Shown: in pieces, positions 11,493 to 21,555 of the stretch
Layout of the letters: each line of letters opens with the position of its first letter
How positions within the stretch are numbered: the first letter of the stretch is position 1
Origin: Streptomyces rubellomurinus
GTDB taxonomy: Bacteria; Actinomycetota; Actinomycetes; Streptomycetales; Streptomycetaceae
Direction of reading: 5' to 3'
Length of the DNA stretch: 64,000 nt
Assembly (NCBI RefSeq): GCF_000961885.1
Contig: NZ_JZKH01000041.1
Coordinates: 5,870 to 69,869, forward strand
The notes under the pieces: model-generated
The model's input: the letters and a program-made list of their open reading frames with translations, nothing else
Told to the model about the DNA's origin: nothing
Database searches by the model: none
Position numbers and translations under genes: made by a program

Positions 11493-11562
11493 GATCGACC
11501 AGCAGTGACCGCAATGCGCGGTTCTTCCCGATAAGAAGTCAATGATCCAGTCACGGTCGATC
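11493..11562 (+). promoter_or_regulatory. whiH promoter region: WhiG-type -10 flanked by an inverted repeat
   Basis: CCCGATAA (11527-11534) matches seven of eight bases of the GCCGATAA -10 used by FliA/WhiG-type sigma factors. A possible -35, TGAC (11506-11509), lies 17 nt upstream. GATCGACC (11493-11500) and its exact complement GGTCGATC (11555-11562) flank the promoter. whiH is a known WhiG target in S. coelicolor, and WhiH is thought to act on its own promoter, so the flanking repeat is a reasonable operator candidate. Confidence 0.55.
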
Positions 11563-11626
11563 ACCCTTTCGTGTGCTTTTCACGAGAATTCTCAAGCTGC
11601 GCCCGCCGATCGCCGACAAAGGAGGC

Positions 11627-12502
11627 GTGAACACCCTTGCGCACCCCACCATGACCCCCGCCCGTTCCGCCGAAGGGCCGATCGGCTCCGGCGAGCTGGA
11701 CCGCTTCTCCTACGCCGACCGGCCGACCCCGCCGGCGCCCCGCTGGGAGGGCGCCGAGTCCGAGCTCTCCCGGGTCGGCCGCAAGACCACCAGCAGCCGC
11801 GGCCGCGGCCTGCACGGCCAGCTGGTCCAGCAGCTCGGCCAGATGATCGTCTCCGGTGACCTGGGCGCCGACCGCCCGCTGGTCCCCGAGGAGATCGGCC
11901 AGCGCTTCGAGGTCTCCCGCACCGTCGTCCGCGAGTCGCTGCGGGTGCTGGAGGCCAAGGGCCTGGTCAGCGCCCGCCCGAACGTCGGCACCCGGGTCCG
12001 CCCGGTCGGCGACTGGAACCTGCTGGACCCGGACATCATCGAGTGGCGCGCCTTCGGCCCGCAGCGGGACGAGCAGCGCCGGGAGCTGTTCGAGCTGCGC
12101 TGGGCGATCGAGCCGCTGGCCGCCCGGCTCGCCGCCGGCCACGGCCGGGAGGACGTCCAGCAGCGGCTGGTCGAGCTGGTCGAGATCATGGGCCACGCCG
12201 CCGCCCAGGCCGACCTGTCCACCTACACCCGGGCCGACGCCGAGCTGCACGGGCTGATCCTGCAGATGGCCGGCAACCGGATGCTGGAGCACCTGTCCGG
12301 GATCGTCTCCTGCGCGCTGCAGGTGTCCGGCGGCCCGGCGATCTCCTGCGAGCGGCCCTCCGAGTCCTCGGTCGGCCTGCACGCCCGGCTGGTGGACGCG
12401 CTGGGCGCCGGCGACGGCACCGCCGGTGAGGCCGCGATGCGGGCGCTGCTCACCGTCCACCCGGAGATCGAGCCGTCCGTCCCCGCCCCCCGGGAGCACT
12501 GA
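11627..12502 (+). CDS. whiH: WhiH, GntR/FadR-family sporulation transcription factor
   Basis: Developmental regulator, 291 aa from the GTG at 11627; in S. coelicolor whiH is needed for sporulation septation in aerial hyphae. A FadR-type winged helix (about 58-135) contains GQMIVSGDLGADRPLV, FEVSRTVVRESLRVLEAKGLV and the typical VGTRVRP wing. A helical FCD ligand-binding domain follows, with ELRWAIEPLAARLAA, DAELHGLILQMAGN and a terminal HARLVDALGAGD...AMRALL block. Its assignment rests on domain, size and its place directly upstream of hrdB, as I recall for SCO5819-SCO5820. The start is uncertain: AAAGGAGG lies only 1 nt before the GTG, and a later in-frame ATG at 11651 is possible. Confidence 0.85.
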   Translation: MNTLAHPTMTPARSAEGPIGSGELDRFSYADRPTPPAPRWEGAESELSRVGRKTTSSRGRGLHGQLVQQLGQMIVSGDLGADRPLVPEEIGQRFEVSRTVVRESLRVLEAKGLVSARPNVGTRVRPVGDWNLLDPDIIEWRAFGPQRDEQRRELFELRWAIEPLAARLAAGHGREDVQQRLVELVEIMGHAAAQADLSTYTRADAELHGLILQMAGNRMLEHLSGIVSCALQVSGGPAISCERPSESSVGLHARLVDALGAGDGTAGEAAMRALLTVHPEIEPSVPAPREH

Positions 12503-12611
12503 GCGGGCCGGTCCGGTGCGCGGAGGCGCCGTGTGCAGCCCGCCCCGTCCGTCCCCACCCCTGCTCCCCGTCGCCGTCCCGATGGCCCCGCCGCGAGGCG
12601 GGGCGTGCCCC

Positions 12612-12652
12612 GGGGCCCTCCGGTCGCCCGCGCGGTGCCGCCGGAGGGCCCC
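12612..12652 (+). terminator. Hairpin terminator of whiH
   Basis: Perfect 12-bp arms GGGGCCCTCCGG (12612-12623) and CCGGAGGGCCCC (12641-12652) with a 17-nt GC-rich loop, about 110 bp after the whiH stop and well before the hrdB promoter region. Confidence 0.65.
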
Positions 12653-12862
12653 TGTGCGGGCGGGGGCGCGGACCCGGTCGGAACGGCCGCGGCGGTCGGC
12701 GGCGCGTGCGGTGGCGTCCGTACCGACGGCTTCCGGCGCGAGTGCGCGATGATGGACTCCGGCCCCGTGGCCGCGGGCACCCGAGGGGTGTGACCCGCGA
12801 CACGAAGGCCATGCGTAACACTTGACGAGTAGCAGCGATGTGTCCTGAGCGGAAGCAGCTCC

Positions 12863-12889
12863 GGAATAACGCCAACACGTCAGAACGCT
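12863..12889 (+). promoter_or_regulatory. Possible SigR-type promoter of hrdB
   Basis: GGAAT (12863-12867) followed after 19 nt by GCT (12887-12889) resembles the SigR consensus GGAAT-N18/19-GTT with one mismatch. In S. coelicolor one hrdB promoter is controlled by SigR during thiol-oxidative stress, which makes the location plausible. Confidence 0.35.
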
Positions 12890-13046
12890 GTGTTGGTCCG
12901 CGGCGCTGCTGCCGTCCCGTAGACCCCAGTCCTCAAGCCCGAGTCGGTCGGAATCGACAGCGCGCGCCCAGGCACGCGATCTCCTTCCCCGCCCGCTCGG
13001 GCGGCCGGTACGGGTTCGAGTCCACTCATCGTCCGAGAGGTTGTTC

Positions 13047-14690
<1,644 letters not shown>

Positions 14691-14707
14691 TCGGCCGCAC
14701 AGCGTCA

Positions 14708-14745
14708 CCCGAGGGCCCGGAACCGTACGGTTCCGGGCCCTCGGG
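14708..14745 (+). terminator. hrdB terminator (38-bp perfect palindrome)
   Basis: Perfect 19-bp arms: 14708-14726 (starting CCCGAGGGCCCGG) and 14727-14745 (ending CCGGGCCCTCGGG), centred on CGTACG, 18 nt after the hrdB stop. Confidence 0.85.
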
Positions 14746-14919
14746 CTGTCCGGGCCCGTCCGGGGGATCTGCCGGACGGGCCCGGACGGCCCGGTTCGTC
14801 AGCGTCCGAGTGGCGCTTGTCGCCCGTCCGGGTGGAGGCGTGCCGGTAAGCGGTCGCCCAGCGTAGTCGATCACCTACGCTGTGCCGGTTGCCTGCTGCC
14901 GAGCGACTGGAGCCTCACG

Positions 14920-15822
14920 GTGCTGCCCGACGTGGACCGCGCTGACCTGCCGACCCCCGCCCCGACCCGCCCGGACGGGGGCACGGCCCGTGACGGGCGG
15001 CGGCGCCGCCGGGCCGCCGTGCTGGCGCTGCTGGCCGCCGTGCCCGTCCCGCTGCTCGCGCTCGGCACGGCCGGCCCGGCCGAGGCGCAGCGCCGGGTGG
15101 TCGGGGGCGACGCCGTGAGCACCGCCGACCACCCGTGGATGGTGGCGCTCTCCAGCCGCCAGCAGTTCGGCAGCGGTCACTCCGGCCAGTTCTGCGGGGG
15201 AGTGCTGGTCACCCCGACCAAGGTGGTGACGGCCGCGCACTGCTTCTACGACGAATCCCGGGGCACCCGGGTGGACCGGCCCGGCCTGCAGGTGATCGTC
15301 GGCCGGGACGACATGCGCGGCTCGGCCGGCCGGGAGGTCTCGGTGCGGTCGGTGTGGGTCCACCCCGACTACTCGTTCTCCGCGAACATGAACGACGTCG
15401 CGGTGCTCACGCTCACCGAGTCGCAGGGCGACCGGCCGGTGATCGATCTGATCGGCCAGGGGGAGAGCGCGCCGTACGCGCCCGGGACGCGGGCGCAGGT
15501 CTACGGCTGGGGCGACACCACCGGGCGGGGGGACTACTCTCCGGTGCTGCGCGGTGTCGAGGTGTCGATGATCGCCGACCAGACCTGCGCGCACGCCTAC
15601 CCGGGCGGGCCGGACGGCAAGTTCGACGCCCGGGGGATGGTCTGCGCGGGCGAGGAGAAGGGCGGGAAGGACGCCTGCCAGGGCGACAGCGGCGGCCCGC
15701 TGGTGGTCGAGGGCCGGCTGGTCGGCCTGGTGTCCTGGGGGACGGGCTGCGCCGAGGCGGCCCACCCCGGCGTCTACACCCGGATCTCCTCGGTCACGGA
15801 CAAGGTCCGCTCGGCGCTGTGA
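14920..15822 (+). CDS. Secreted trypsin-like serine protease (S1A)
   Basis: 300 aa; GTG start with CTGGAG upstream. The N-terminus has a basic RRRRR run (27-31) and a hydrophobic core to about residue 50, then AEAQ: an export signal. RR/VVGGD at 58-64 matches the zymogen cleavage point of chymotrypsin-fold proteases, with VVGG as the new N-terminus. The catalytic triad is visible: His107 (TAAHC), Asp159 (NDVAVL), Ser257 (GDSGGP). Asp251, six residues before the Ser, is the trypsin-type specificity residue, predicting cleavage after Arg/Lys. Cysteine pairs at 92/108 and near the active site fit S1 disulfides. A -10-like TACGCT lies at 14876-14881. Confidence 0.93.
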   Translation: MLPDVDRADLPTPAPTRPDGGTARDGRRRRRAAVLALLAAVPVPLLALGTAGPAEAQRRVVGGDAVSTADHPWMVALSSRQQFGSGHSGQFCGGVLVTPTKVVTAAHCFYDESRGTRVDRPGLQVIVGRDDMRGSAGREVSVRSVWVHPDYSFSANMNDVAVLTLTESQGDRPVIDLIGQGESAPYAPGTRAQVYGWGDTTGRGDYSPVLRGVEVSMIADQTCAHAYPGGPDGKFDARGMVCAGEEKGGKDACQGDSGGPLVVEGRLVGLVSWGTGCAEAAHPGVYTRISSVTDKVRSAL

Positions 15823-15917
15823 CGCCCGGGGGCCGGAGCCCCTCCCGGATCCGTGACCGGGCGGTCACGTTCTGACGTCGCGTCGGGCGGGGCCGGCCGA
15901 ACGCGGGGGAAACGACG

Positions 15918-15958
15918 GAGCCGGGCGAACGGCCCCCGAGGGGTCGTTCGCCCGGCTC
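15918..15958. terminator. Bidirectional terminator, protease / small zinc-ribbon gene
   Basis: Perfect 14-bp arms GAGCCGGGCGAACG (15918-15931) and its complement (15945-15958) with a 13-nt loop, located between two convergent genes. Confidence 0.75.
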
Positions 15959-16022
15959 ACCGGTCGCACGTGGTGTGCGACCGGACACAGCTCGACGTTG
16001 TCTGCTGGTGCGGCGCCCGGGA

Positions 16023-16256
16023 TCAGCGCTCGTCGTCGGCGGCCGTCGCGGTGGTGGTGCTGGTCAGGCGGCCGCTCTCGTCCTGTATCTCCACGGCGAT
16101 CTTCTTGAGCTCGGGCTCGAACTTCCGGCCGTGGTGGGCGCAGAAGAGCAGCTCGCCGCCGCTTGCGAGGACGACGCGCAGGTAGGCCTGGGCGCCGCAG
16201 CGGTCGCAGCGGTCAGCCGCGGTGAGCGGGCTCGCAGGGGTCAGAACAGTAGTCAC
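16023..16256 (-). CDS. Small conserved actinobacterial protein with CxxC motif (DUF7455-like)
   Basis: 77 aa from a GTG at 16256 with a GAGAAGAGG ribosome binding site. The core reads ADRCDRCGAQAYLRVVL...ELLFCAHHGRKFEP. CDRC plus the later CAHH could bind one zinc in a treble-clef or zinc-ribbon fold. The last ~20 residues are polar and Thr-rich. It is a widely conserved neighbour of the principal sigma gene in streptomycetes, as I recall. The function is unknown. Confidence 0.85.
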   Translation of the reverse strand: MTTVLTPASPLTAADRCDRCGAQAYLRVVLASGGELLFCAHHGRKFEPELKKIAVEIQDESGRLTSTTTATAADDER

Positions 16257-16794
16257 GTCGCCTCTTCTCTAGCTCGACGAGCTGTCGTACCAGGGTCAAC
16301 ATCCAACCAGGTCGAAAACGTTCCCGCTCGTGGCTTTTCTTCTCTGAGGATTCTGCTGTGTTGATGAGGAGGTGCCCCGGGCGCCGGTGGTTCATGCGTA
16401 CCGGATCCCGGGAGCGGACCGCGGCTCGAACGCCCGATCGGGACCGGGTGCGAGGTCCGCGTAGCATAATCCTCTGCCGGGTTGGAGCATAAGCCCCGCC
16501 CCGGGCCCCGGTAGCCTGCATCACAGCAGTTCCGGAGCCTGCGCCGGGCCCCACGATCCGCCAGGACCGGTGCTACCGGGAGGAGATGGCGCCCCCGGGG
16601 CCCGCACCCGGGCGCGGTCCTTGTTCGCGCAGCGCGTACAAGCCGCGCGGGGCCGGCCCGCCGTGCCACGCACCCAGCGGAGGGGTGCGAGCACACTGGG
16701 CGACGGATGTCGGTGCGGCGTGCTGCACTGGCGGACGGTCCGGATGCGTCCGGATGTGACCGATGAGACAGAACTTCACCGAGGAGAGTGCCGC
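16257..16794. other. 538-bp divergent region upstream of parE
   Basis: No convincing gene. The 7-mer AGCATAA is repeated in direct orientation near 16463 and 16487. On the minus strand the first copy gives TATGCT (16466-16461), a plausible -10 for the small zinc-ribbon gene. The right-hand 250 bp are GC-rich and carry the parE leader. The long open frame upstream of the parE start has no family resemblance and is not part of parE. Confidence 0.45.
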
Positions 16795-18906
16795 GTGAGT
16801 GCCGAAACGACCGTGCCGTCCGCGCTGCTGGCCGGCGACGACGGTTCCAACTACACCGCGCGGCACCTGCTCGTCCTGGAGGGTCTGGAGGCGGTCCGCA
16901 AGCGCCCCGGCATGTACATCGGCTCGACGGACAGCCGCGGTCTGATGCACTGCCTCTGGGAGATCATCGACAACTCGGTCGACGAGGCGCTCGGCGGCTA
17001 CTGCGACCGCATCGAGGTCCTGCTGCACCCCGACTCCTCGGTCGAGGTCCGCGACAACGGGCGCGGCATCCCGGTCGACGTCGAGCCCAAGACCGGGCTC
17101 TCCGGCGTCGAGGTCGTGATGACCAAGCTGCACGCCGGCGGCAAGTTCGGCGGCGGCTCGTACGCGGCCTCCGGCGGTCTGCACGGCGTGGGCGCCTCGG
17201 TGGTCAACGCGCTCTCCGCGCGCCTGGACGTCGAGGTCGACCGCAACGGCCACACCCACGCGATCAGCTTCCGCCGCGGCACCCCCGGCATCTTCACCGA
17301 GGCCGGCCCGGACGCGCCGTTCGAGCCCGCCAACGGACTCGGCAAGGCCCGCAAGGTCCCCAAGACCCGCACCGGCACCCGGATCCGCTACTGGGCCGAC
17401 CGGCAGATCTTCCTCAAGGACGCCAAGCTCTCCCTGGAGAACCTGCACAACCGCGCCCGGCAGACGGCCTTCCTCGTCCCCGGCCTGACCATCGTCGTGC
17501 GCGACGAGCGGCTCACCGAGAGCGAGCAGGTCGAGGAGTCGGTCTTCCACTACGACGGCGGCATCGCCGAGTTCTGCGAGTTCCTCGCCCCCGACAAGCC
17601 GGTCTGCGACGTGCTGCGGCTGCACGGCGAGGGCACCTTCAAGGAGACCGTGCCCGTCCTCGACGAGCTCGGCCACATGACGCCCACCGAGGTCACCCGC
17701 CAGCTCGGCGTGGACATCGCGCTGCGCTGGGGCACCGGTTACGACACCACCCTGCGCTCCTTCGTCAACATCATCGCCACCCCCAAGGGCGGCACCCACG
17801 TCACCGGCTTCGAGCGCTCGCTGGCCAAGACCGTCAACGAGGCGCTGCGCGCGGCCAAGCTGCTGCGCGTCGCCGAGGACGACATCACCAAGGACGACGC
17901 CACCGAGGGCCTCACCGCCGTCGTCACCGTCCGGCTCGCCGAGCCGCAGTTCGAGGGCCAGACCAAGGAGGTGCTCGGCACCTCGGCGGCCAACCGGATC
18001 GTCGCCGCTGTCGTCGCCAAGGAGCTGAAGGCCTTCCTCGGTTCGGCCAAGAAGGACCAGAAGCTCCAGGCCCGGGCCGTCATGGAGAAGGTCGTCGCGG
18101 CCGCCCGCACCCGGGTCGCCGCCCGGCAGCACAAGGAGGCCCAGCGCCGCAAGACCGCGCTGGAGACCAGCTCGCTGCCCGCCAAGCTGGCCGACTGCCG
18201 CAGCGACGACGTCGACCGCAGCGAACTGTTCATCGTCGAGGGCGACTCCGCGCTCGGCACCGCCAAGCTCGCCCGCAACTCCGAGTTCCAGGCGCTGCTG
18301 CCGATCCGCGGCAAGATCCTCAACGTGCAGAAGGCCTCGGTGAGCGACATGCTCAAGAACGCCGAGTGCGCCGCGATCATCCAGGTGATAGGGGCCGGTT
18401 CGGGCCGTACCTTCGACATCGACCAGGCCCGCTACGGCCGGGTCATCTTCATGGCCGACGCCGACGTCGACGGCTCGCACATCCGCACCCTGCTGCTCAC
18501 CCTCTTCCACCGCTACATGCGGCCGATGGTCGAGCAGGGCCGGGTCTTCGCCGCGGTGCCGCCGCTGCACCGGATCGAGCTGACCAGCCCCAAGCGCGGC
18601 CAGGAGAAGTACCACTACACCTACTCCGACGCCGAACTGCGCTCCACCCTGCTGGAGTTCCAGCGCAAGAACCTGCGCTGGAAGGAGCCGGTGCAGCGCT
18701 ACAAGGGCCTCGGCGAGATGGACGCCGACCAGCTGGCCGAGACCACCATGGACCCGCGCCACCGCACCCTGCGCCGGATCAACCTGGGCGACCTGGAGCA
18801 GGCCGAGCGGATCTTCGACCTGCTGATGGGCAACGACGTCGCCCCGCGCAAGGAGTTCATCGTCGACTCGGCGGCCACCCTGGACCGTTCGCGCATCGAC
18901 GCCTGA
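16795..18906 (+). CDS. parE: DNA topoisomerase IV subunit B (ParE)
   Basis: 703-aa ATPase subunit of topoisomerase IV, which decatenates chromosomes. GTG start with GAGGAGAG upstream. GHKL ATPase domain first: LEAVRKRPGMYIGST, EIIDNSVDEALGG, DNGRGIPV, GLHGVGASVVNALS. Then the transducer domain (about 230-400), the TOPRIM domain starting with FIVEGDSALG near residue 477, and metal-binding ADADVDGSHIRTLLL near 550. It ends with RYKGLGEMDADQL. GyrB proteins are usually close relatives; the parC gene in the same window supports ParE. The subunits are encoded 15 kb apart and on opposite strands. Confidence 0.95.
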   Translation: MSAETTVPSALLAGDDGSNYTARHLLVLEGLEAVRKRPGMYIGSTDSRGLMHCLWEIIDNSVDEALGGYCDRIEVLLHPDSSVEVRDNGRGIPVDVEPKTGLSGVEVVMTKLHAGGKFGGGSYAASGGLHGVGASVVNALSARLDVEVDRNGHTHAISFRRGTPGIFTEAGPDAPFEPANGLGKARKVPKTRTGTRIRYWADRQIFLKDAKLSLENLHNRARQTAFLVPGLTIVVRDERLTESEQVEESVFHYDGGIAEFCEFLAPDKPVCDVLRLHGEGTFKETVPVLDELGHMTPTEVTRQLGVDIALRWGTGYDTTLRSFVNIIATPKGGTHVTGFERSLAKTVNEALRAAKLLRVAEDDITKDDATEGLTAVVTVRLAEPQFEGQTKEVLGTSAANRIVAAVVAKELKAFLGSAKKDQKLQARAVMEKVVAAARTRVAARQHKEAQRRKTALETSSLPAKLADCRSDDVDRSELFIVEGDSALGTAKLARNSEFQALLPIRGKILNVQKASVSDMLKNAECAAIIQVIGAGSGRTFDIDQARYGRVIFMADADVDGSHIRTLLLTLFHRYMRPMVEQGRVFAAVPPLHRIELTSPKRGQEKYHYTYSDAELRSTLLEFQRKNLRWKEPVQRYKGLGEMDADQLAETTMDPRHRTLRRINLGDLEQAERIFDLLMGNDVAPRKEFIVDSAATLDRSRIDA

Positions 18907-18917
18907 CGCCGACGTTT

Positions 18918-18951
18918 CGAGGGCCCTCCACCCGTGGGTGGAGGGCCCTCG
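18918..18951 (+). terminator. parE terminator
   Basis: Perfect 16-bp arms: CGAGGGCCCTCCACCC (18918-18933) and GGGTGGAGGGCCCTCG (18936-18951), with a 2-nt loop, 11 nt after the parE stop. Confidence 0.85.
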
Positions 18952-19060
18952 CGTCCGCGGGTCCACCTGCGGTCCACCCCGGCTCCGATCAGCGGCGAGC
19001 GCCGGATCCGTAGCGTCGGAGAGGTCAGCAACACGCCTCTCCTCGGGACGGGGAAATCCG

Positions 19061-19546
19061 ATGACTGGTCTCGTCAACATCGTTGTGATCGCCGCGGTGG
19101 TGGTCCTGGTGGTCCAGCGGCAGATGCGCGTCCAGCGCCTGGACGGGGAGCGCCGCTTCTGGGTGCTGCCGCTGGTCCTCGGGGTGATCGCGCTGCGCGA
19201 CCCGCAGATCATCGACCACCAGCACACCGCGCTGTCGGCCGGGTTGTTGGCCGCCGGGCTGGTCTCCGTGCTCGCGATGGGGTCGGTCTGGGGCTGGACC
19301 GTCCGGATCTGGCGGGACGCGGACGGCACCGTCCTGGTCAAGGGCACCAAGGCCACCCTGGCCGCCTGGGGTGGGATGATCGCCGTCCGGATCGGGATCT
19401 ACGCGGTCGGCTCGGCCCTGGGCGTCCACCAGGCGGGGAGCTCGCTGATGCTCGGCATGGCGGTCCTGCTGCTGGTCCGCTCGCTCGTGGTGAACTGGAG
19501 GGCCCGGTCGCTGGAGCCCGCGCAGGCCACCGCCGTCCTGCGCTGA
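19061..19546 (+). CDS. DUF1453-like four-helix membrane protein
   Basis: 161 aa, ATG at 19061 preceded by GGGGA. A first membrane helix at 3-19 is followed by a basic QRQMRVQRLDGERRFWVLP segment and about four more hydrophobic segments (30-43, 55-75, 100-118, 125-142). The pattern, including the polar RQ-rich loop after helix 1, fits the DUF1453 / CcdC-type family. It sits immediately upstream of a LuxR-type two-component system and is probably cotranscribed with it (30 bp gap), so a role in signal perception or response is possible but unproven. Confidence 0.7.
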   Translation: MTGLVNIVVIAAVVVLVVQRQMRVQRLDGERRFWVLPLVLGVIALRDPQIIDHQHTALSAGLLAAGLVSVLAMGSVWGWTVRIWRDADGTVLVKGTKATLAAWGGMIAVRIGIYAVGSALGVHQAGSSLMLGMAVLLLVRSLVVNWRARSLEPAQATAVLR

Positions 19547-19576
19547 TCCGACGCCGTGAGCACCGAGGAGGCATCC

Positions 19577-20737
19577 GTGGCCGGGTGGTACTGGACCCGC
19601 TGGCCGTCCCGGGAGGGCCTGGAGCGCGAGGCCGAGAGCCGACCGCGCCGGGTCCTCACGGTGCTCGGGCGGATCGTCCTGCTGGCCGTCGTCGGCTGGG
19701 GGACCTTCGCGAACGGGAAGTACACCGGCTGGGCGGTGGCGGCCGCGGCGGGCGGACTGGCCGCGTCCGCCGCCCTGTGCACCCTCTACCTCCGGGCCAC
19801 CCGGGCACAGCGCCCGACCGTTTCCTACCTGCTGGGCGCCGCCCTGGTCGGCGCCGCCGGGGTGGCCGACTGGGGGCGGGCCTACACGCTCGCCGACCTG
19901 CTGTGGATCGGGCTGGCCGTGATCGCCCTCGTCCGGCTGCCGCCGGCGCCCGCGCTGCTCACCGCGACGGCCGCGCTGGGCTCGTACACCGCGGCCTCCT
20001 GGGCGAGTTGGCTCAGCATCGCCGCCACCATCGGCGGGGTCGTCCTGCTCGGCTTCCTGCTCCGGCTGGACACCGAGGCGCGCGGCACCGCCCGCCGGCT
20101 GCTCGCCCAGGAGCGCGCCGCCCGGGCCGCCGAGGCGGAGAGCGCCGCGCTCGCCGAACGGGCCCGGATCGCCCGGGAGATCCACGACGTGCTCGCCCAC
20201 AGCCTCTCCGCGCAGCTCGTCCACCTGGAGGCCGCCCGGCTGATGCTGGACGCCGGGACGGACCGCGAGCAGATCCGCGAACGGGTCGTCGCCGCGCGGC
20301 GGATGGCGCAGGACGGGCTGGCCGAGACCCGGCAGGCGCTGTCCGCGCTGCGCGGCGAGTTCACACCGGTCGGGGAGTTCCTGGTCGAACTGACCGGCCG
20401 GGAGCGGGCCGTGCTCACCGTCACCGGCACGCCCCGGCCGCTCGCCGCCGAGCCGGCCCTCGCGGTGCGGCGCACCGCGCAGGAGGCGGTCACCAACGTC
20501 CGCAAGCACGCGCCGGGCGCCCGCTGCTCGGTCGAACTGCGCTACCTGGACGGCGCGGTGGAGCTCGAGGTGCGCAACAGCCGGGCGCCGCGCGGGGAGT
20601 CGTCCGGTGAGCTGGCCACCAGCGGCAGCGGGTACGGTCTGCTCGGGATGCGCGAACGCGCGGAACTGCTCGGCGGCACCCTGCTGGCGGGCCCGGAGGA
20701 CGGAGGGTGGCGCGTGCTGCTGCGGGTGCCGGCATGA
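19577..20737 (+). CDS. Sensor histidine kinase, HisKA_3 family
   Basis: 386 aa from the GTG at 19577, preferred because GAGGAGG lies 5 nt upstream; an in-frame GTG at 19556 lacks a good site. About five membrane segments (30-50, 53-70, 85-100, 105-120, 140-162) form the sensor. A coiled linker rich in Ala/Glu follows, then the HisKA_3 phosphoacceptor motif REIHDVLAHSLS with His203, and a HATPase_c domain with RTAQEAVTNVRKHA (N-box) and SGYGLLGMRERAELLGG. Typical NarL-type kinase pair with the following regulator, overlapping by 4 bp (ATGA). Confidence 0.93.
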   Translation: MAGWYWTRWPSREGLEREAESRPRRVLTVLGRIVLLAVVGWGTFANGKYTGWAVAAAAGGLAASAALCTLYLRATRAQRPTVSYLLGAALVGAAGVADWGRAYTLADLLWIGLAVIALVRLPPAPALLTATAALGSYTAASWASWLSIAATIGGVVLLGFLLRLDTEARGTARRLLAQERAARAAEAESAALAERARIAREIHDVLAHSLSAQLVHLEAARLMLDAGTDREQIRERVVAARRMAQDGLAETRQALSALRGEFTPVGEFLVELTGRERAVLTVTGTPRPLAAEPALAVRRTAQEAVTNVRKHAPGARCSVELRYLDGAVELEVRNSRAPRGESSGELATSGSGYGLLGMRERAELLGGTLLAGPEDGGWRVLLRVPA

Positions 20738-21429
20738 CCGGTGGAGCGGTCACCAGGGTGCTGGTGGCGGACGACCAGACCGTGGTGCGCGAGGGCATCG
20801 TGATGCTGCTGGGGCTGCTGCCCGGCATCGAGGTGGTCGGCGCGGCCGCGGACGGGGAGGAGGCCGTCGCCCTGGTGGAGCGGCATCACCCGGACGTGGT
20901 GCTGATGGACCTGCGGATGCCGCGGGTCGACGGCGTGGAGGCCACCCGGCGGATCCGCGCCGCGCACCCGGGCACCGAGGTCGTGGTGCTCACCACCTAC
21001 GCCGACGACGAGTCGCTGTTCCCCGCGCTGCAGGCCGGCGCGCGCGGCTACCTCACCAAGGACGCCGGCGGCGAGGAGATCGCCAAGGCCATCGCCGACG
21101 TCCGGGCGGGCGCGGCCGGGCTCTCGCCGCAGATCCAACTCCGGCTGCTGGAAAGGCTTTCGGAGCAGCCGGCCGAGCCGGCGCCGGCCGTCGGGCGGCC
21201 CGCCGCCGGGCCGGCGGAGCTGCCGGACGGGCTGACCGCGCGGGAGGCCGAGGTGCTGGCCCTGATCGCCCAGGGGCTGTCCAACACCGAGATCGCCCAG
21301 CGGCTGTTCGTCAGCCCGGCGACCGTGAAGACGCACATCAACAACCTGTTCGCCAAGACCGCCGTCCGGGACCGGGCGCAGGCCGTCGCGTACGCGTTCC
21401 GGCACGGAATCACCGGTACGCAGCAGTAG
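20734..21429 (+). CDS. LuxR-family response regulator
   Basis: 231 aa. The ATG at 20734 overlaps the kinase stop (ATGA), implying translational coupling. The receiver domain has Asp13/Asp14, phosphoacceptor Asp59 (VVLMDLRMP), Thr and Lys of the active site (VLTTYADD; LTKDAGGEEIA). A variable Pro/Ala linker (about 140-165) precedes a LuxR-type HTH (LTAREAEVLALIAQGLSNTEIAQRLFVS...VKTHINNLFAKTAVRDRAQAVAYA). Partner of the upstream HisKA_3 kinase. Its target genes are not evident; the DUF485/symporter pair directly downstream is a candidate. Confidence 0.94.
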   Translation: MTGGAVTRVLVADDQTVVREGIVMLLGLLPGIEVVGAAADGEEAVALVERHHPDVVLMDLRMPRVDGVEATRRIRAAHPGTEVVVLTTYADDESLFPALQAGARGYLTKDAGGEEIAKAIADVRAGAAGLSPQIQLRLLERLSEQPAEPAPAVGRPAAGPAELPDGLTAREAEVLALIAQGLSNTEIAQRLFVSPATVKTHINNLFAKTAVRDRAQAVAYAFRHGITGTQQ

Positions 21430-21555
21430 TCCGATGGGCGTCCGTCAGATCATCGACCACCTCATCGGGTGAAGGTGTCGGCGATGGTCGGAGACGGTCT
21501 CCGGGGGCCTCCATCATGGTTCGGGTCAGAACGTCCGGCCGGTCCAGGAGCAGCA

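Larger units (their letters stand above)
12503..13046. other. hrdB upstream region, no gene
   Basis: This 544-bp interval contains the whiH terminator and then the hrdB promoter region. The first half is GC-dense and featureless. From about 12790 the composition becomes more balanced (CGTAACACTTGACG at 12814-12827, GGAATAACG at 12863-12871), as expected for promoters. No open frame shows coding character. Confidence 0.6.

Noticed and set aside
12822..12850. TTGACG as -35 of a hrdB housekeeping promoter
   Set aside because: No TAnnnT hexamer at a 16-19 bp spacing; kept only as a note.
18938..19060. Upstream extension of the DUF1453 gene
   Set aside because: It would run through the parE terminator palindrome; the ATG at 19061 has a ribosome binding site and begins the first membrane helix.
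16573..19356. 927-codon minus-strand frame opposite parE
   Set aside because: Shadow frame caused by high GC; parE on the plus strand has every family motif.
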